This document shows, in pieces, positions 52,740 to 61,166 of a DNA stretch of 64,000 bases. Every line of letters begins with the position of its first letter. The first letter of the stretch is position 1. Position numbers and translations under genes: made by a program. Source of the DNA: Actinomadura rudentiformis. Lineage in GTDB: Bacteria > Actinomycetota > Actinomycetes > Streptosporangiales > Streptosporangiaceae. The notes below the pieces were generated by a model that worked only from the letters and a program-made list of their open reading frames with translations, ran no database searches and had not been told where the DNA came from. The stretch lies in the NCBI RefSeq assembly GCF_008923185.1, contig NZ_WBMT01000014.1, positions 124,001 to 188,000 on the forward strand. Reading direction: 5' to 3'.

Positions 52740-53639
52740 TCAGCGGGGTTTGGTCTGGTAGGCGCGGACATAGTCGACGGCCATCTGTGCCGGGAAAGAG
52801 GTGCCGGCGTCGGGGGTTCCGGCGTACCGGCCGCCGATGGCGAGGTTCAGGACGATGAAGAACGGGTGGTTGAAGACCCAGCGGCCAGGGAGGGTGGAAG
52901 GCCGGGCGGTCTGGACCACATGGTTGTCGACATAGAGAGTGATCTTGTTGGGCCGCCAGTCCAGGGTGAAGGTGTGGAAGGCGGCACCGAAGTCGCCTCC
53001 GGGGCCCAGGGAGTAGTGGCGGGTGAGCCCGACGCCTGCGTAGCCGGGGCCTTGCAGGGTGGCGTCCACGCGGTCCCGCAGGTGACCACGGCGCTCCATG
53101 ATGTCGATCTCACCGCAGTCCGGCCAGGGAAGCTGGCGGAAGTTGGTGCCGAGCATCCAGAACGCGGGCCACAGACCACGGCCGTTCGGCGTCTTGATGC
53201 GGGCGGTGATCCGGCCGTAGGTGGGTTCGAAGCGGCCTTCGGTGGTGATCCGGGCGGAGGTGTAGGGAAGCTTGCCGGCACGCTGCCGGCGTGCGGTGAT
53301 GACCAGGTGGCCCTTGCCGTCCAACGCCACGTTCCGCCGGGTGAGGTAGTCGAGCCTGCCGTTGCCGAGCGAACCGGTTTCGATCTTCCAGCGTCGGGGA
53401 TCGGGCGACGTCCCGGCCGCGCCGTTGAACTCGTCCCTCCACACCAGGCGCATCGGGACGTCGGGCAGATAGGCGCCGCCCTGCCCGGCCCCGGACGTGG
53501 TCGGGCCGGGCTCGGTCTGCTGAGTTCGATGCCGCTTGTCCTGCGAGGGGAACAGCTTCCCCGTGTTCATCAATACAGCGACCGTCCCGCAGGCCAGCAC
53601 CATGATGATCATGCCCAGCGTGCGCAGATGGCGTCTCAT
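52740..53639 (-). CDS. GH16-family glycoside hydrolase
   Basis: Secreted or membrane-anchored beta-glucanase-like enzyme of 299 residues. An N-terminal helix (TLGMIIMVLACGTVAVLM) precedes the GH16 jelly roll; the catalytic motif is GEIDIMERRG (E-x-D-x-x-E). Other marks are LVWRDEFNG, GLWPAFWML and FHTFTLDW. GH16 enzymes cut beta-1,3/1,4-glucans, agar or similar chains. AGGAAGG precedes ATG 53639. It is divergent from a polysaccharide-type glycosyltransferase gene, so it probably trims or releases the polymer made there. Confidence 0.92.
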   Translation of the reverse strand: MRRHLRTLGMIIMVLACGTVAVLMNTGKLFPSQDKRHRTQQTEPGPTTSGAGQGGAYLPDVPMRLVWRDEFNGAAGTSPDPRRWKIETGSLGNGRLDYLTRRNVALDGKGHLVITARRQRAGKLPYTSARITTEGRFEPTYGRITARIKTPNGRGLWPAFWMLGTNFRQLPWPDCGEIDIMERRGHLRDRVDATLQGPGYAGVGLTRHYSLGPGGDFGAAFHTFTLDWRPNKITLYVDNHVVQTARPSTLPGRWVFNHPFFIVLNLAIGGRYAGTPDAGTSFPAQMAVDYVRAYQTKPR

Positions 53640-53803
53640 GAACCTTCCTGGACCGTTGGTGAACGCCGCCGGACGACTCGTGCGCCCGTCGCGCACTCGC
53701 TTTCGATACCGGCTGATCACATGGTGTAACAAGATCGGTATTGTACTGGGCATTTCCCCCTGCTATACCTATGCTTGAACATAAGTGACACGGGGGAACG
53801 AAC

Positions 53804-55285
53804 GTGACAGGGGTGATACCCGGGGCTTCTGACGCCCAGGGGACGCCGGCTCCGCCATCGGACGGGGCACGGGGCGGTACGCAGGCCGGGGGGCCGCCGA
53901 CCGCTCCACAGCCGATCATCCAATGGGTGCCCCACCTGGACGATCGCTTCACTGGTGATCCTCTGGCCACCAGGCCCGACGCTCCGGTCGCGACGCCGCA
54001 GCTCCAGCCGCGGCCGCTCCAGCCGCGGCATCGCCTACCCGCCGAGCCCGGTCCGAGGGTCGCAACCCGCCCAGGCCAGGCGTTCCAGCCGGCTCACGCG
54101 CCTGTCCGCAGGCCTCCGCTCAGCCCCGCCTCGCGGACGCCCGCGACGCACCGGCGGCCGCCGGCCGGTTCGCACGCTCACGTCCGGCGTGAGCGGCCGC
54201 GCGGCAAGGACGGCAAGCGCAACTTGCCGAAGGTCGATCCGGCCGAGCTCCGGGTGACGGTGTTGATCCCGGCTCACAACGAGGCCAAGGGCATCACCGC
54301 GACCATCGCCTCGCTGCACCTGCAGGAGCGGCTTCCCGACCACATCGTGGTGATCGCCGACAACTGCGACGACCCGACCGCCGACCTGGCCGCGTTGTGC
54401 GGTGTGGAGGTCGTGGTCACCCGCGACAACACGTACAAGAAGGCAGGCGCGCTCAACCAGGTCCTGGACCGGCTGTTGCCGCATTGCGGTCCCCGCGACG
54501 TGGTCATGGTGATGGACGCCGACTCCTCACTGGACTCGGGCTTCATCCGTACCGGGGTGAAATACCTGGCGAACGGCTACGCCGCGATCGGCGGCACGTT
54601 CACCGGAAAGCCCGGCGGTGGCCTGGTCGGCATGTTCCAGCGCAACGAGTACGCCCGCTACGCCCGCGATGTCCGCCGCCTCGGCGGCCACGCCCTGGTG
54701 CTCACCGGAACGGCCACACTGTTTCGTGCGAGCGTGCTCCAAGAGGTCGTCGAGGCCCGGCGCGGCCAGAGGCTGCCCGGCCGGCCGTCCGTCTACGACG
54801 TGCGGGTGCTGACCGAGGACAACGAACTCACCCTGGCGATCCTGCACCTGAACTTCCGCATCCTGTGCCCGCCGGGCTGCACCCTCACCACCGAGGTCAT
54901 GACCACCTGGGGCGATCTGTTCCGGCAGCGGCTGCGCTGGAAGCGCGGCGCCCTGGAAAACCTCGTCGACTACGGCTGGACCGGGATCACCCGTCCCTAC
55001 TGGGGGCGCCAGGCGCTGTCCCTGCTCGGCATCGTCGTCATCTTCACCTACCTGGTCACCCTGGCGATCTCGCTGGCCATCGGCGGTCTCCGCCTCAACC
55101 CCGTCTGGATCGGCGTCACCGTCATCTTCATGGTGGAACGGATCGTGTCCGTGCGGCGCCGGGGCCCGCTCCAGATGGCGATCGCCGCCACCATCTGGAT
55201 CGAAATGATCTTCGATGTCTTCCTGCAGATAGCCCAGGCCAAAGCGTTCTGGGAAGCCCTCTTCAACAAAGAAAGAAAGTGGTGA
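53804..55285 (+). CDS. Family 2 glycosyltransferase, processive polysaccharide type
   Basis: Membrane protein of 493 residues. About 140 N-terminal residues are Pro/Arg-rich and probably disordered. The GT2 domain follows: VTVLIPAHNEAKGI, VMVMDADSS (DxD), LTEDNELTLA and QRLRWKRG (QxxRW), the set of hyaluronan/cellulose/PNAG-type synthases. C-terminal hydrophobic helices complete the export channel. GTG start. Divergent from the GH16 gene (164 bp between) and followed by a 61-residue membrane protein. Polymer identity is unknown. Confidence 0.9.
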   Translation: MTGVIPGASDAQGTPAPPSDGARGGTQAGGPPTAPQPIIQWVPHLDDRFTGDPLATRPDAPVATPQLQPRPLQPRHRLPAEPGPRVATRPGQAFQPAHAPVRRPPLSPASRTPATHRRPPAGSHAHVRRERPRGKDGKRNLPKVDPAELRVTVLIPAHNEAKGITATIASLHLQERLPDHIVVIADNCDDPTADLAALCGVEVVVTRDNTYKKAGALNQVLDRLLPHCGPRDVVMVMDADSSLDSGFIRTGVKYLANGYAAIGGTFTGKPGGGLVGMFQRNEYARYARDVRRLGGHALVLTGTATLFRASVLQEVVEARRGQRLPGRPSVYDVRVLTEDNELTLAILHLNFRILCPPGCTLTTEVMTTWGDLFRQRLRWKRGALENLVDYGWTGITRPYWGRQALSLLGIVVIFTYLVTLAISLAIGGLRLNPVWIGVTVIFMVERIVSVRRRGPLQMAIAATIWIEMIFDVFLQIAQAKAFWEALFNKERKW

Positions 55286-55287
55286 TC

Positions 55288-55473
55288 ATGTACAACAGTG
55301 CGGGGGTCGGCAGCCTCACGGCTGGAGCCGGAGGAGCCGCGGCCGCAGTACCGTTCCTCGGCCTCCAAGCCATCTGGATCGGCCTGGCCACCTTCACCCT
55401 CGTCTCCGCCTGCCTCGCCCTCGGCCGCATCCTTCCCAAGCGAACGGGCGAACGAGCCGACGACATCAGCTAG
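55288..55473 (+). CDS. Small membrane protein linked to the glycosyltransferase
   Basis: Protein of 61 residues starting 3 bp after the glycosyltransferase stop. A Gly/Ala-rich head is followed by one helix (LQAIWIGLATFTLVSACLALG) and a basic end (RILPKRTGERADD). The shape recalls the membrane tail of sortase substrates, but no LPxTG is present. It may be an accessory subunit of the synthase. Too short for reliable family assignment. Confidence 0.6.
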   Translation: MYNSAGVGSLTAGAGGAAAAVPFLGLQAIWIGLATFTLVSACLALGRILPKRTGERADDIS

Positions 55474-55548
55474 GCCGGGAGTCAGGGCGAGAAGCAGCGA
55501 GTGCACCGCGGCTCGACAAGCGCGTGTACGCACTGTGATAGTTCCAGA

Positions 55549-56172
55549 ATGTTCCTCCTGCGGTTGCTGGTCGCGTTGTGTGCGGCGCCGCTGGTCATGG
55601 TCTCGTTCGCCGGTGTCGCCTACCTGGCGATACGCGTCCACCCGCTGTACATCCTGCTCGCCCTTGTCTGCGTCGCGCTGGTGCTGGTGGCCGGCTGGCA
55701 CATGCACGAGCACTTCGAGGACAAGGGCTCAGGCGCCCAGGCGTTCGCCAGCGGCATCGTGCTGGTCGCCACGGCCGCCGCGGGGTACGTGGTCACGCTC
55801 AACTGGGCTGCTCCGCGGCACATGTGCACCGTGGTCGAGGCACGCACCTGGTATCGGCACACCCCCGGCGGGGGCGAGACCCACAACTATCGCCGGCTGG
55901 CCTGCGACGACGGGCGCACCGACCGGCTGGGGAACGAGGTGGCGGCTCGGAAGGGCGCCGACACCACCGACCGGCACAAGGGGGACCGGTTGCTGGTGGC
56001 CTACGACCCGAACGGGCGGCTGCCCTCCCTGGCCATCAAAGACCGGGTCTGGTGGGTGGCCGGGGCCGGTACCGGCATGCTCCTGGTGATGGCGATTCAC
56101 ATCGGCGTCGTCATCGCCGATCGGCGCCGGCGGAACGAGAGAGGGGAAGACGAGCGGCGCCTTACACCGTGA
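55549..56172 (+). CDS. Membrane protein, unknown
   Basis: Protein of about 207 residues with three N-terminal helices, an extracellular domain of about 80 residues (RTWYRHTPGGGETHNYRRLACDDGR) and a C-terminal helix followed by a very basic tail. I do not recognise a family. It starts 76 bp after the small membrane protein gene. Confidence 0.7.
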   Translation: MFLLRLLVALCAAPLVMVSFAGVAYLAIRVHPLYILLALVCVALVLVAGWHMHEHFEDKGSGAQAFASGIVLVATAAAGYVVTLNWAAPRHMCTVVEARTWYRHTPGGGETHNYRRLACDDGRTDRLGNEVAARKGADTTDRHKGDRLLVAYDPNGRLPSLAIKDRVWWVAGAGTGMLLVMAIHIGVVIADRRRRNERGEDERRLTP

Positions 56173-56262
56173 TGACGACTTTTCCCCTGGCGTGCCCTCC
56201 CTCGATGTGACGGAGGGCCACCGGAGTCTCGGGCAGTGGGTAGGCGTGCTCCGCCGGGTGAG
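56162..56262 (-). pseudogene. 3' remnant of an MDR (quinone oxidoreductase) gene
   Basis: The minus strand reads HAYPLPETPVALRHIEGG and then HARGKVVITV and a stop, the conserved C-terminal end of MDR oxidoreductases (xAYPLxExxxAhxxxEGGHxxGKVVxxV). Nothing upstream of it belongs to the gene, so it is a fossil. An intact MDR gene is at 59487. Confidence 0.65.
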
Positions 56263-56346
56263 GGTGGTGGATACATCGTTCGGAGGACCCCTGAAATCGT
56301 CGGCGCCGCCGACGATTCCGGGAGACCGGCAGCAGATCCTTGAAAC

Positions 56347-56919
56347 ATGTTGCTCGCAGTCATCGCCGCATGTGAGATCGGCTTCTGGGTCGTCCTGTCC
56401 GCCGGGCTCTCGGCCCGCTACCTGCTGAAGCGGCGCCGGCTCGGCGCGGCCCTGCTGATCTGCGTCCCGCTGGTCGACGTCGTGCTCATCACCGCCACGG
56501 TGATCGACCTGCGTGGCGGCGGCACGGCCGACTTCACCCACGGACTGGCGGCCGCCTATCTCGGTTACTCGGTCGCGTTCGGCCACAGCTGGATCCGCTG
56601 GGCGGACGAACGTTTCGCCCACCGCTTCGCCGGTGGCCCGCCGCCGACGCGCAAGCCCAAGTACGGTGCGGCGCGGACGAAGTACGAGTGGCGCGAGTTC
56701 GGCAAGTGCTTCATCGCGTGGGCCATCGGCTGCGGGGTCCTGCTCGCGATGATCGCCATGGTCGGCGACGCCGACCGCACGGAGGCCCTGTACGGCTGGA
56801 TGGGCCGCCTGACGATGGTGCTGGCGATCTGGTCGCTGTGGCCGATCACCCACACCCTCTGGCCCGCGAAGCCCAAGCCGGGCGAGGACGTCCCCGCCGA
56901 ACCTGCCTCACGCCGCTGA
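56347..56919 (+). CDS. Integral membrane protein, unknown
   Basis: Protein of 190 residues with five hydrophobic segments: two at the start around a KRRR loop, one at HGLAAAYLGYSVAFGHSWI, and two in the last third. A cytoplasmic Pro/Lys-rich linker lies between. Similar actinobacterial proteins exist but no role is known to me. Confidence 0.7.
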   Translation: MLLAVIAACEIGFWVVLSAGLSARYLLKRRRLGAALLICVPLVDVVLITATVIDLRGGGTADFTHGLAAAYLGYSVAFGHSWIRWADERFAHRFAGGPPPTRKPKYGAARTKYEWREFGKCFIAWAIGCGVLLAMIAMVGDADRTEALYGWMGRLTMVLAIWSLWPITHTLWPAKPKPGEDVPAEPASRR

Positions 56920-56965
56920 CGCCGGGCCTAGCTGATACGCCACCCCGAGTGCACGGTGGGACGAA

Positions 56966-56998
56966 CCGCGGGCCCGCACGGATCGTGCGGGCCCGCGG
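56966..56998. terminator. Strong bidirectional terminator
   Basis: Perfect 15-bp stem CCGCGGGCCCGCACG / CGTGCGGGCCCGCGG with a GAT loop between the convergent genes ending at 56919 and 57005. Confidence 0.85.
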
Positions 56999-57004
56999 CC
57001 GGCG

Positions 57005-57970
57005 TCATTTGGTCGGGGAAGGGGTGGGCCGGGCACTCCTACGCTCGACCGGGGATGCCTGTTCCTCGATGGGGACGAGCTTCGCGTTGGGCAGGCTGTC
57101 GGTCCACTCGCTCGTCCTCGCTGTGCCTCCCATGCTTTGACGACCGTCGCGGGACACGGCAAAGCCCTCGGCGCTCATCTGGGCTGTGGCGGGATCGACG
57201 ATGAATTTGGAGCCGCCACTGCCGTAGGCGAACACAAGGCTGTACCCGCCCTTCACCTTGCCCGTGCTCTTGACGTTCGGCAGTGACGCCAGGGCCCGGA
57301 ACGCGGCGGCGCGCACCTTCGGCGGAGCCGGTGCCGCGCTGATCAGCTCCATCAGCTTGCCGAGCATGTGACCGGCCTCCTCGTCGGAGGTGCGCGGGGG
57401 CGCCGGCTCGTCGGTGGTGGCAGGCTCTATCTTGGCGAGCGCGGCCTTCAGCCGGGCCGGGTCGGTGGGCAGGTCAGCGAGCCGGTCGAAGCTGAGACCG
57501 AACCTGGTCGTCCACGCCCTGCCCTCGGCCGGAACCTTGCTGATCAGGCCGGGCTTGAGGCTGATCCACGACTGGCCGTCGCGTCGGGTCCAGGTGATCC
57601 CGGTGCTCCTGGAGCCATCGAGCCTCGTGTGCACCTGCGTGATCTTCCAGTAGGTGCCTGAACCCGCGGGCTTCTTCTCGGCGGTGGCGGCCGCGGCCAT
57701 GAGCACCGCGCGTCCGTCCAGCGCCGCGGTCGACGGCGGGCTGTGCGGCGAGGCGGGGTGCTCCTCCGGGAGGGTCGCGATCGCGACCGCCGCGGTCGCC
57801 GCAACCATGGCCGTGCCCACGATGATCGCGGGTCGGACGATCCTGCGGCGGAGGGGAGCCGGACTGTTCATCCTCTGCCGAAGGACACGCATGCTGCGGT
57901 CGACCACCTCCTGATCCGGTTCGGGCTCCGCCAGCAGCGTGCTGAGCAGTCGCATCTCATCCATGCGCAT
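57005..57970 (-). CDS. CU044_5270-like membrane protein, partner of the ECF sigma factor
   Basis: Protein of 321 residues with a short cytoplasmic head, one membrane helix (VRPAIIVGTAMVAATAAVAIATL) and an extracellular beta-rich domain. The pattern fits the CU044_5270 family, regularly encoded after ECF sigma factors in actinomycetes and thought to act as sensor or anti-sigma partner. It overlaps the sigma gene by 14 bp. GGAGAGGAGA lies ahead of its ATG. No zinc-binding anti-sigma motif is present. Confidence 0.82.
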   Translation of the reverse strand: MRMDEMRLLSTLLAEPEPDQEVVDRSMRVLRQRMNSPAPLRRRIVRPAIIVGTAMVAATAAVAIATLPEEHPASPHSPPSTAALDGRAVLMAAAATAEKKPAGSGTYWKITQVHTRLDGSRSTGITWTRRDGQSWISLKPGLISKVPAEGRAWTTRFGLSFDRLADLPTDPARLKAALAKIEPATTDEPAPPRTSDEEAGHMLGKLMELISAAPAPPKVRAAAFRALASLPNVKSTGKVKGGYSLVFAYGSGGSKFIVDPATAQMSAEGFAVSRDGRQSMGGTARTSEWTDSLPNAKLVPIEEQASPVERRSARPTPSPTK

Positions 57971-58532
57971 TCTCCTCTCCGATCGCCTTGTGCAGTTTCT
58001 TGCGAGCGCGGCTGAGCCGGGAGCCCACCGTGCCCTGGGAGATGCCGAGCGCCTGCGCGACCTCGTCGTAGCTGAGCTGGGCGAGGGCGATCAGCAGCAC
58101 GACGTCGCGTTCGCCCCGCGACAACCCGGTGAGCGCCTTCGCCAGTGCCGGCTGCATCCGCGCGGCCGACACCGAGGTGAGGACGCGGTCCTCATGGCTG
58201 TCGACGGCGTTGGAACCGAGCACTGTCCGGGCCAGGGCCCGGTAGCGCCGGGCCTCGGCGCGCCGGTGCCGGGCGACCAGGTTGGTGGCGATCCCGAACA
58301 GCCACGCCCGCAGGCTGCCGCGATCCGGGTCGAACCGGTCGCGATCCTCGAAGGCGATGCAGAACGTCTCGGCGGCGAGATCCTCCGCCTCCTGGACGTC
58401 CAGGCGACCGGCCACGTAGCGGTAGATGTCGCGGAAGTACCGCTCGTGAACCGCGGTGAACGACTCGGGGTTCCGCAGGAACCGGTCCACCAGCTCGGTG
58501 TCGGACACGCGTTCACCGACCTCGGCGGTCAC
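57957..58532 (-). CDS. ECF-type RNA polymerase sigma factor
   Basis: Sigma factor of 191 residues. Region 2 (FTAVHERYFRDIYRYVAGRLDVQEAEDLAAETFCIAF, given in part) binds the -10 element, and region 4 (GLSRGERDVVLLIALAQLSYDEVAQALGISQGTVGSRLSRARKKL, in part) the -35. GTG 58532 with GGAG 8 bases upstream is the best start; a longer frame is unlikely. Coupled to the membrane protein gene that follows by a 14-bp overlap. Confidence 0.92.
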   Translation of the reverse strand: MTAEVGERVSDTELVDRFLRNPESFTAVHERYFRDIYRYVAGRLDVQEAEDLAAETFCIAFEDRDRFDPDRGSLRAWLFGIATNLVARHRRAEARRYRALARTVLGSNAVDSHEDRVLTSVSAARMQPALAKALTGLSRGERDVVLLIALAQLSYDEVAQALGISQGTVGSRLSRARKKLHKAIGEENAHG

Positions 58533-58639
58533 GTCACATTCTCCGTCATAGAGAACCTTTCCAAGGGGGTAGCGGCCGGACTGTCCCCCATAGTTCGCCG
58601 TAAGCCCCGATCGTCTTCCCAACCGTGGAGACTGATGGC

Positions 58640-58978
58640 ATGACCAGGCGCTTTCGTGAGGCAATGCGGTTGATGCGCAAACACGACCCTCAGCTCAAGG
58701 AGGAGGGTTTCCAGCTCCTGCTTCCGCACGCGGCCGACCATCTGGACGAACTCATCGCCGAGTTCCAGCAGGAGGACAACGCTCACGGACCTCGCTGCTG
58801 GCTGCTGGAATTGATCGGGGAGGCACGTTCTGAGCGCGCTTTGCCCCTGCTGGCTGAACAACTGCACGGAGCCGACGAGTCGCTGCGGGACTGGGCGGTC
58901 GCGGGACTGGAAAACCTCGGCTCCCGCGAAGCTCGCCAAGTTCTCTATCGGGCACGGGCCAACGGCGAGATCGTGTGA
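58640..58978 (+). CDS. HEAT-repeat-like small protein
   Basis: Protein of 112 residues, all alpha-helical by pattern (WLLELIGEARSERALPLLAEQLHGADESLRDWAVAGLENLG), which gives two to three HEAT/armadillo-type repeats. Such proteins act as scaffolds. I chose ATG 58640. Divergent from the sigma gene; no other clue to function. Confidence 0.72.
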   Translation: MTRRFREAMRLMRKHDPQLKEEGFQLLLPHAADHLDELIAEFQQEDNAHGPRCWLLELIGEARSERALPLLAEQLHGADESLRDWAVAGLENLGSREARQVLYRARANGEIV

Positions 58979-59001
58979 CGGGCCGCCGGGCCGCCGGGGC
59001 A

Positions 59002-59385
59002 TCAGGCGGTGTCGCGGTCGTACTCCTCGCGAGCCTTGTCCACCTCGGCCATGTGAGCTTCGGCCCACTCCTTGAGGTGGCGAATCGGGTCCAGCAGGGA
59101 CAGGCCCAGCGGCGTGAGCTCGTAGTCCACGCGGACGGGCACCGACGGGGTCACGGTGCGGATCAGCAGCCCGTCTCGTTCGAGTCCCCGCAGGGTCTGG
59201 GTCAGCATCTTCTGGCTCACGCCCGCGATGCGTGTGGAGAGCTCGGAGAAGCGCATCCGGCCCTCCAGGCCCAGTGCCACGATCACCAGGCTCGCCCACT
59301 TGTTGCCGATCGTGTCGAGCAGCCGGCGGCTGGGGCAGGACGCGGCAAACGCATCGAAGCGCGCGTCAGCAGGGATCATGTCCAT
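59002..59385 (-). CDS. HxlR-family regulator
   Basis: Winged-helix regulator of 127 residues with the HxlR pattern CPSRRLLDTIGNKWASLVIVALG ... RMRFSELSTRIAGVSQKMLTQTLRGLERDGLL. One Cys near the N-terminus may sense electrophiles, as in YodB/HypR. It is divergent from the MDR oxidoreductase gene, 101 bp away, which is its probable target. Confidence 0.9.
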   Translation of the reverse strand: MDMIPADARFDAFAASCPSRRLLDTIGNKWASLVIVALGLEGRMRFSELSTRIAGVSQKMLTQTLRGLERDGLLIRTVTPSVPVRVDYELTPLGLSLLDPIRHLKEWAEAHMAEVDKAREEYDRDTA

Positions 59386-59486
59386 GGCCTACCTCTGGGT
59401 GCCTACACCACTTCACAGTGCCGTCTTCCCAATAGAGAGTAGGTCACCGATCGTTAGCAGGGCCATCCGTTCAAAGGAGATCCCTG

Positions 59487-60383
59487 ATGACGCTCGCATT
59501 GGTGTCCAAGCCCGACGCCCCCGCTCCGACCCTCGAAGAGGTGACGCTGCCCCCGCTGGGAACCGGCGACCTGCGGGTCGCCGTCACGGCGGCATCGGTC
59601 GATCCCGTCGATACCCTCTTCGCCGGCGGACCGGCTCGGGCGATCTTCGGGCTCACCGGCACGGCCGGTCTCGGCTGGTCCCTCACCGGCGTCGTCACCG
59701 AGACCGGTGCCGGGGTCACCGGCTTCTCGGGCGGCGATGCGGTCGCCGCCGCACACAGCGACTTCACCGCCCCGGTCCGCGCGCACGCCGAAGAGACCGT
59801 GGTCCCGGCGGCGGCCGCCGCGCTGCTGCCCAGTGGTCTCGATCCGGTCGCTGCCGCTTCACTTCCGCTCAACGCCTTGACCGCGGCGCAGATGGTGGAC
59901 CGGCTCGGCCCTGCCGGCGGGCGGACCCTGCTGGTCACCGGCGCCGCCGGTGCCGTGGGCGGGTACGCCGTCGCGCTGGCCGCCCACGCCGGCTGGGCCG
60001 TCACCGGGCTGGCGCGCGAGTCCGACCGCGCCTTCGTACTGAGGGCCGGGGCTCGCGCCCTGGTCACACAGGTGCCGGGGCCGTCGTTCGACGCCGTGCT
60101 CGACGGCGCGGTCCTGCACGCGGCGGCCCTCGGCGCGGTCCGCGACGGCGGGGCGTTCGTCGGCGTGATCTCGGCGTCTCCCGCGACGTCCGAGCGGGGC
60201 ATCGACGTCGGCATCCTGAGCGTCGAGCCCGACGGCGCCAGGCTCGCCGAGCTGCTCGGGCTGGCGGCGTCAGGCGTCCTGGAGCTGCGGGTGGCCGGCC
60301 GGGTGCCGCTGGCCGAGGCCGCCACGGCCTACGACAAGGTCGCCGGCGGCGGGCAGCGGGGGCGGTGGCTGCTGGTGCCGTAG
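59487..60383 (+). CDS. MDR NADPH:quinone oxidoreductase
   Basis: Zinc-independent MDR enzyme of 298 residues: GroES-like N-terminal domain (TVTAASVDPVD region), cofactor loop in LLVTGAAGAVGGYAVALA, and the end GRVPLAEAATAYDKVAGGGQRGRW. It probably reduces quinones or enones with NADPH. AAAGGAG lies ahead of the ATG. It is controlled in all likelihood by the divergent HxlR regulator. Two decayed relatives occur at about 39.9 and 56.2 kb. Confidence 0.9.
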   Translation: MTLALVSKPDAPAPTLEEVTLPPLGTGDLRVAVTAASVDPVDTLFAGGPARAIFGLTGTAGLGWSLTGVVTETGAGVTGFSGGDAVAAAHSDFTAPVRAHAEETVVPAAAAALLPSGLDPVAAASLPLNALTAAQMVDRLGPAGGRTLLVTGAAGAVGGYAVALAAHAGWAVTGLARESDRAFVLRAGARALVTQVPGPSFDAVLDGAVLHAAALGAVRDGGAFVGVISASPATSERGIDVGILSVEPDGARLAELLGLAASGVLELRVAGRVPLAEAATAYDKVAGGGQRGRWLLVP

Positions 60384-60447
60384 CGGTGGCTGCTGGTGCG
60401 GTAAGGATGTGAACGACCGCGCCCGCCGCGGCAACGCCGAACCGGCG

Positions 60448-61116
60448 CTACTCCGCGGGCTTCTGTTTGCGGCGCGGGAGGCGCATGGTGAGGAGTTTCG
60501 CCCTGGGCGCCACCCGCGCCGCCAGGTTGAACAGCGACTCGGTGCGGGTTCGGTCGGCATCCAGGTGAGTGAACAGGTTGACGCCGAGGTAGAAGGTGAT
60601 CGCCGCGTAGGCGAGGTCGCGGGGCGGCATCAGCTTGGCCAGCGGAGAGCCGCCGATCACTCGCTCCAGCGTCTCCTCCACGAACTCGATCCAGGGCTCT
60701 GACCTGGTGACGATCTCCTCCTTGAGCTCGGGACGCGCGATGCTGGCCCCGACCAGCTCGGAGAACAGGGTGATGTGGCCGCCCTCAAGATCCGCCCGGT
60801 AGATGCCGGTGGCGACCTCGACCAGCTCCTCCAGGGTCCTGGCACCGGCGACGGCTTCCCGGTGGGCGGCCATGCGCTCCTGCGACGAACGATCCAGCGC
60901 GGCGAGCAGCAGGGGGTCGACGCCGCCGAAATGGTAGAAGATCAGCGCCGAGTTGCAGCCGGCCGCTTTGGCGATCGTCCGCGCGCTCGTGCCCGCGTAG
61001 CCCTCGGTGCGCAGGGTGTGCGCGGCCGCCGCAAGGATCCGCTCCTTGGTCTCCGCACTGTTGTGCTTGCTCATCCTCGCCGCTTCCAGGTTGACAACCG
61101 GGCCTGCCTTCTTCAT
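60448..61116 (-). CDS. TetR-family regulator
   Basis: Regulator of 222 residues with HTH KERILAAAAHTLRTEGYAGTSARTIAKAAGCNSALIFYHFGGVDPLL and a helical ligand domain. It is divergent from the membrane-protein/methyltransferase pair at 61167, and a perfect 18-bp dyad lies between the two start codons, so it should repress both itself and that pair. Confidence 0.9.
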   Translation of the reverse strand: MKKAGPVVNLEAARMSKHNSAETKERILAAAAHTLRTEGYAGTSARTIAKAAGCNSALIFYHFGGVDPLLLAALDRSSQERMAAHREAVAGARTLEELVEVATGIYRADLEGGHITLFSELVGASIARPELKEEIVTRSEPWIEFVEETLERVIGGSPLAKLMPPRDLAYAAITFYLGVNLFTHLDADRTRTESLFNLAARVAPRAKLLTMRLPRRKQKPAE

Positions 61117-61123
61117 CGTACGG

Positions 61124-61141
61124 TTTAATCACTTGATTAAA
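61124..61141. promoter_or_regulatory. TetR operator between divergent genes
   Basis: Perfect inverted repeat TTTAATCA-CT-TGATTAAA in an AT-rich patch of 18 bp. It is 7 bp upstream of the TetR gene start and 25 bp upstream of the other gene's start, so one bound dimer would cover both promoters. Confidence 0.75.
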
Positions 61142-61166
61142 TCGTTCGGTTAAGACTGGAGAAGCC

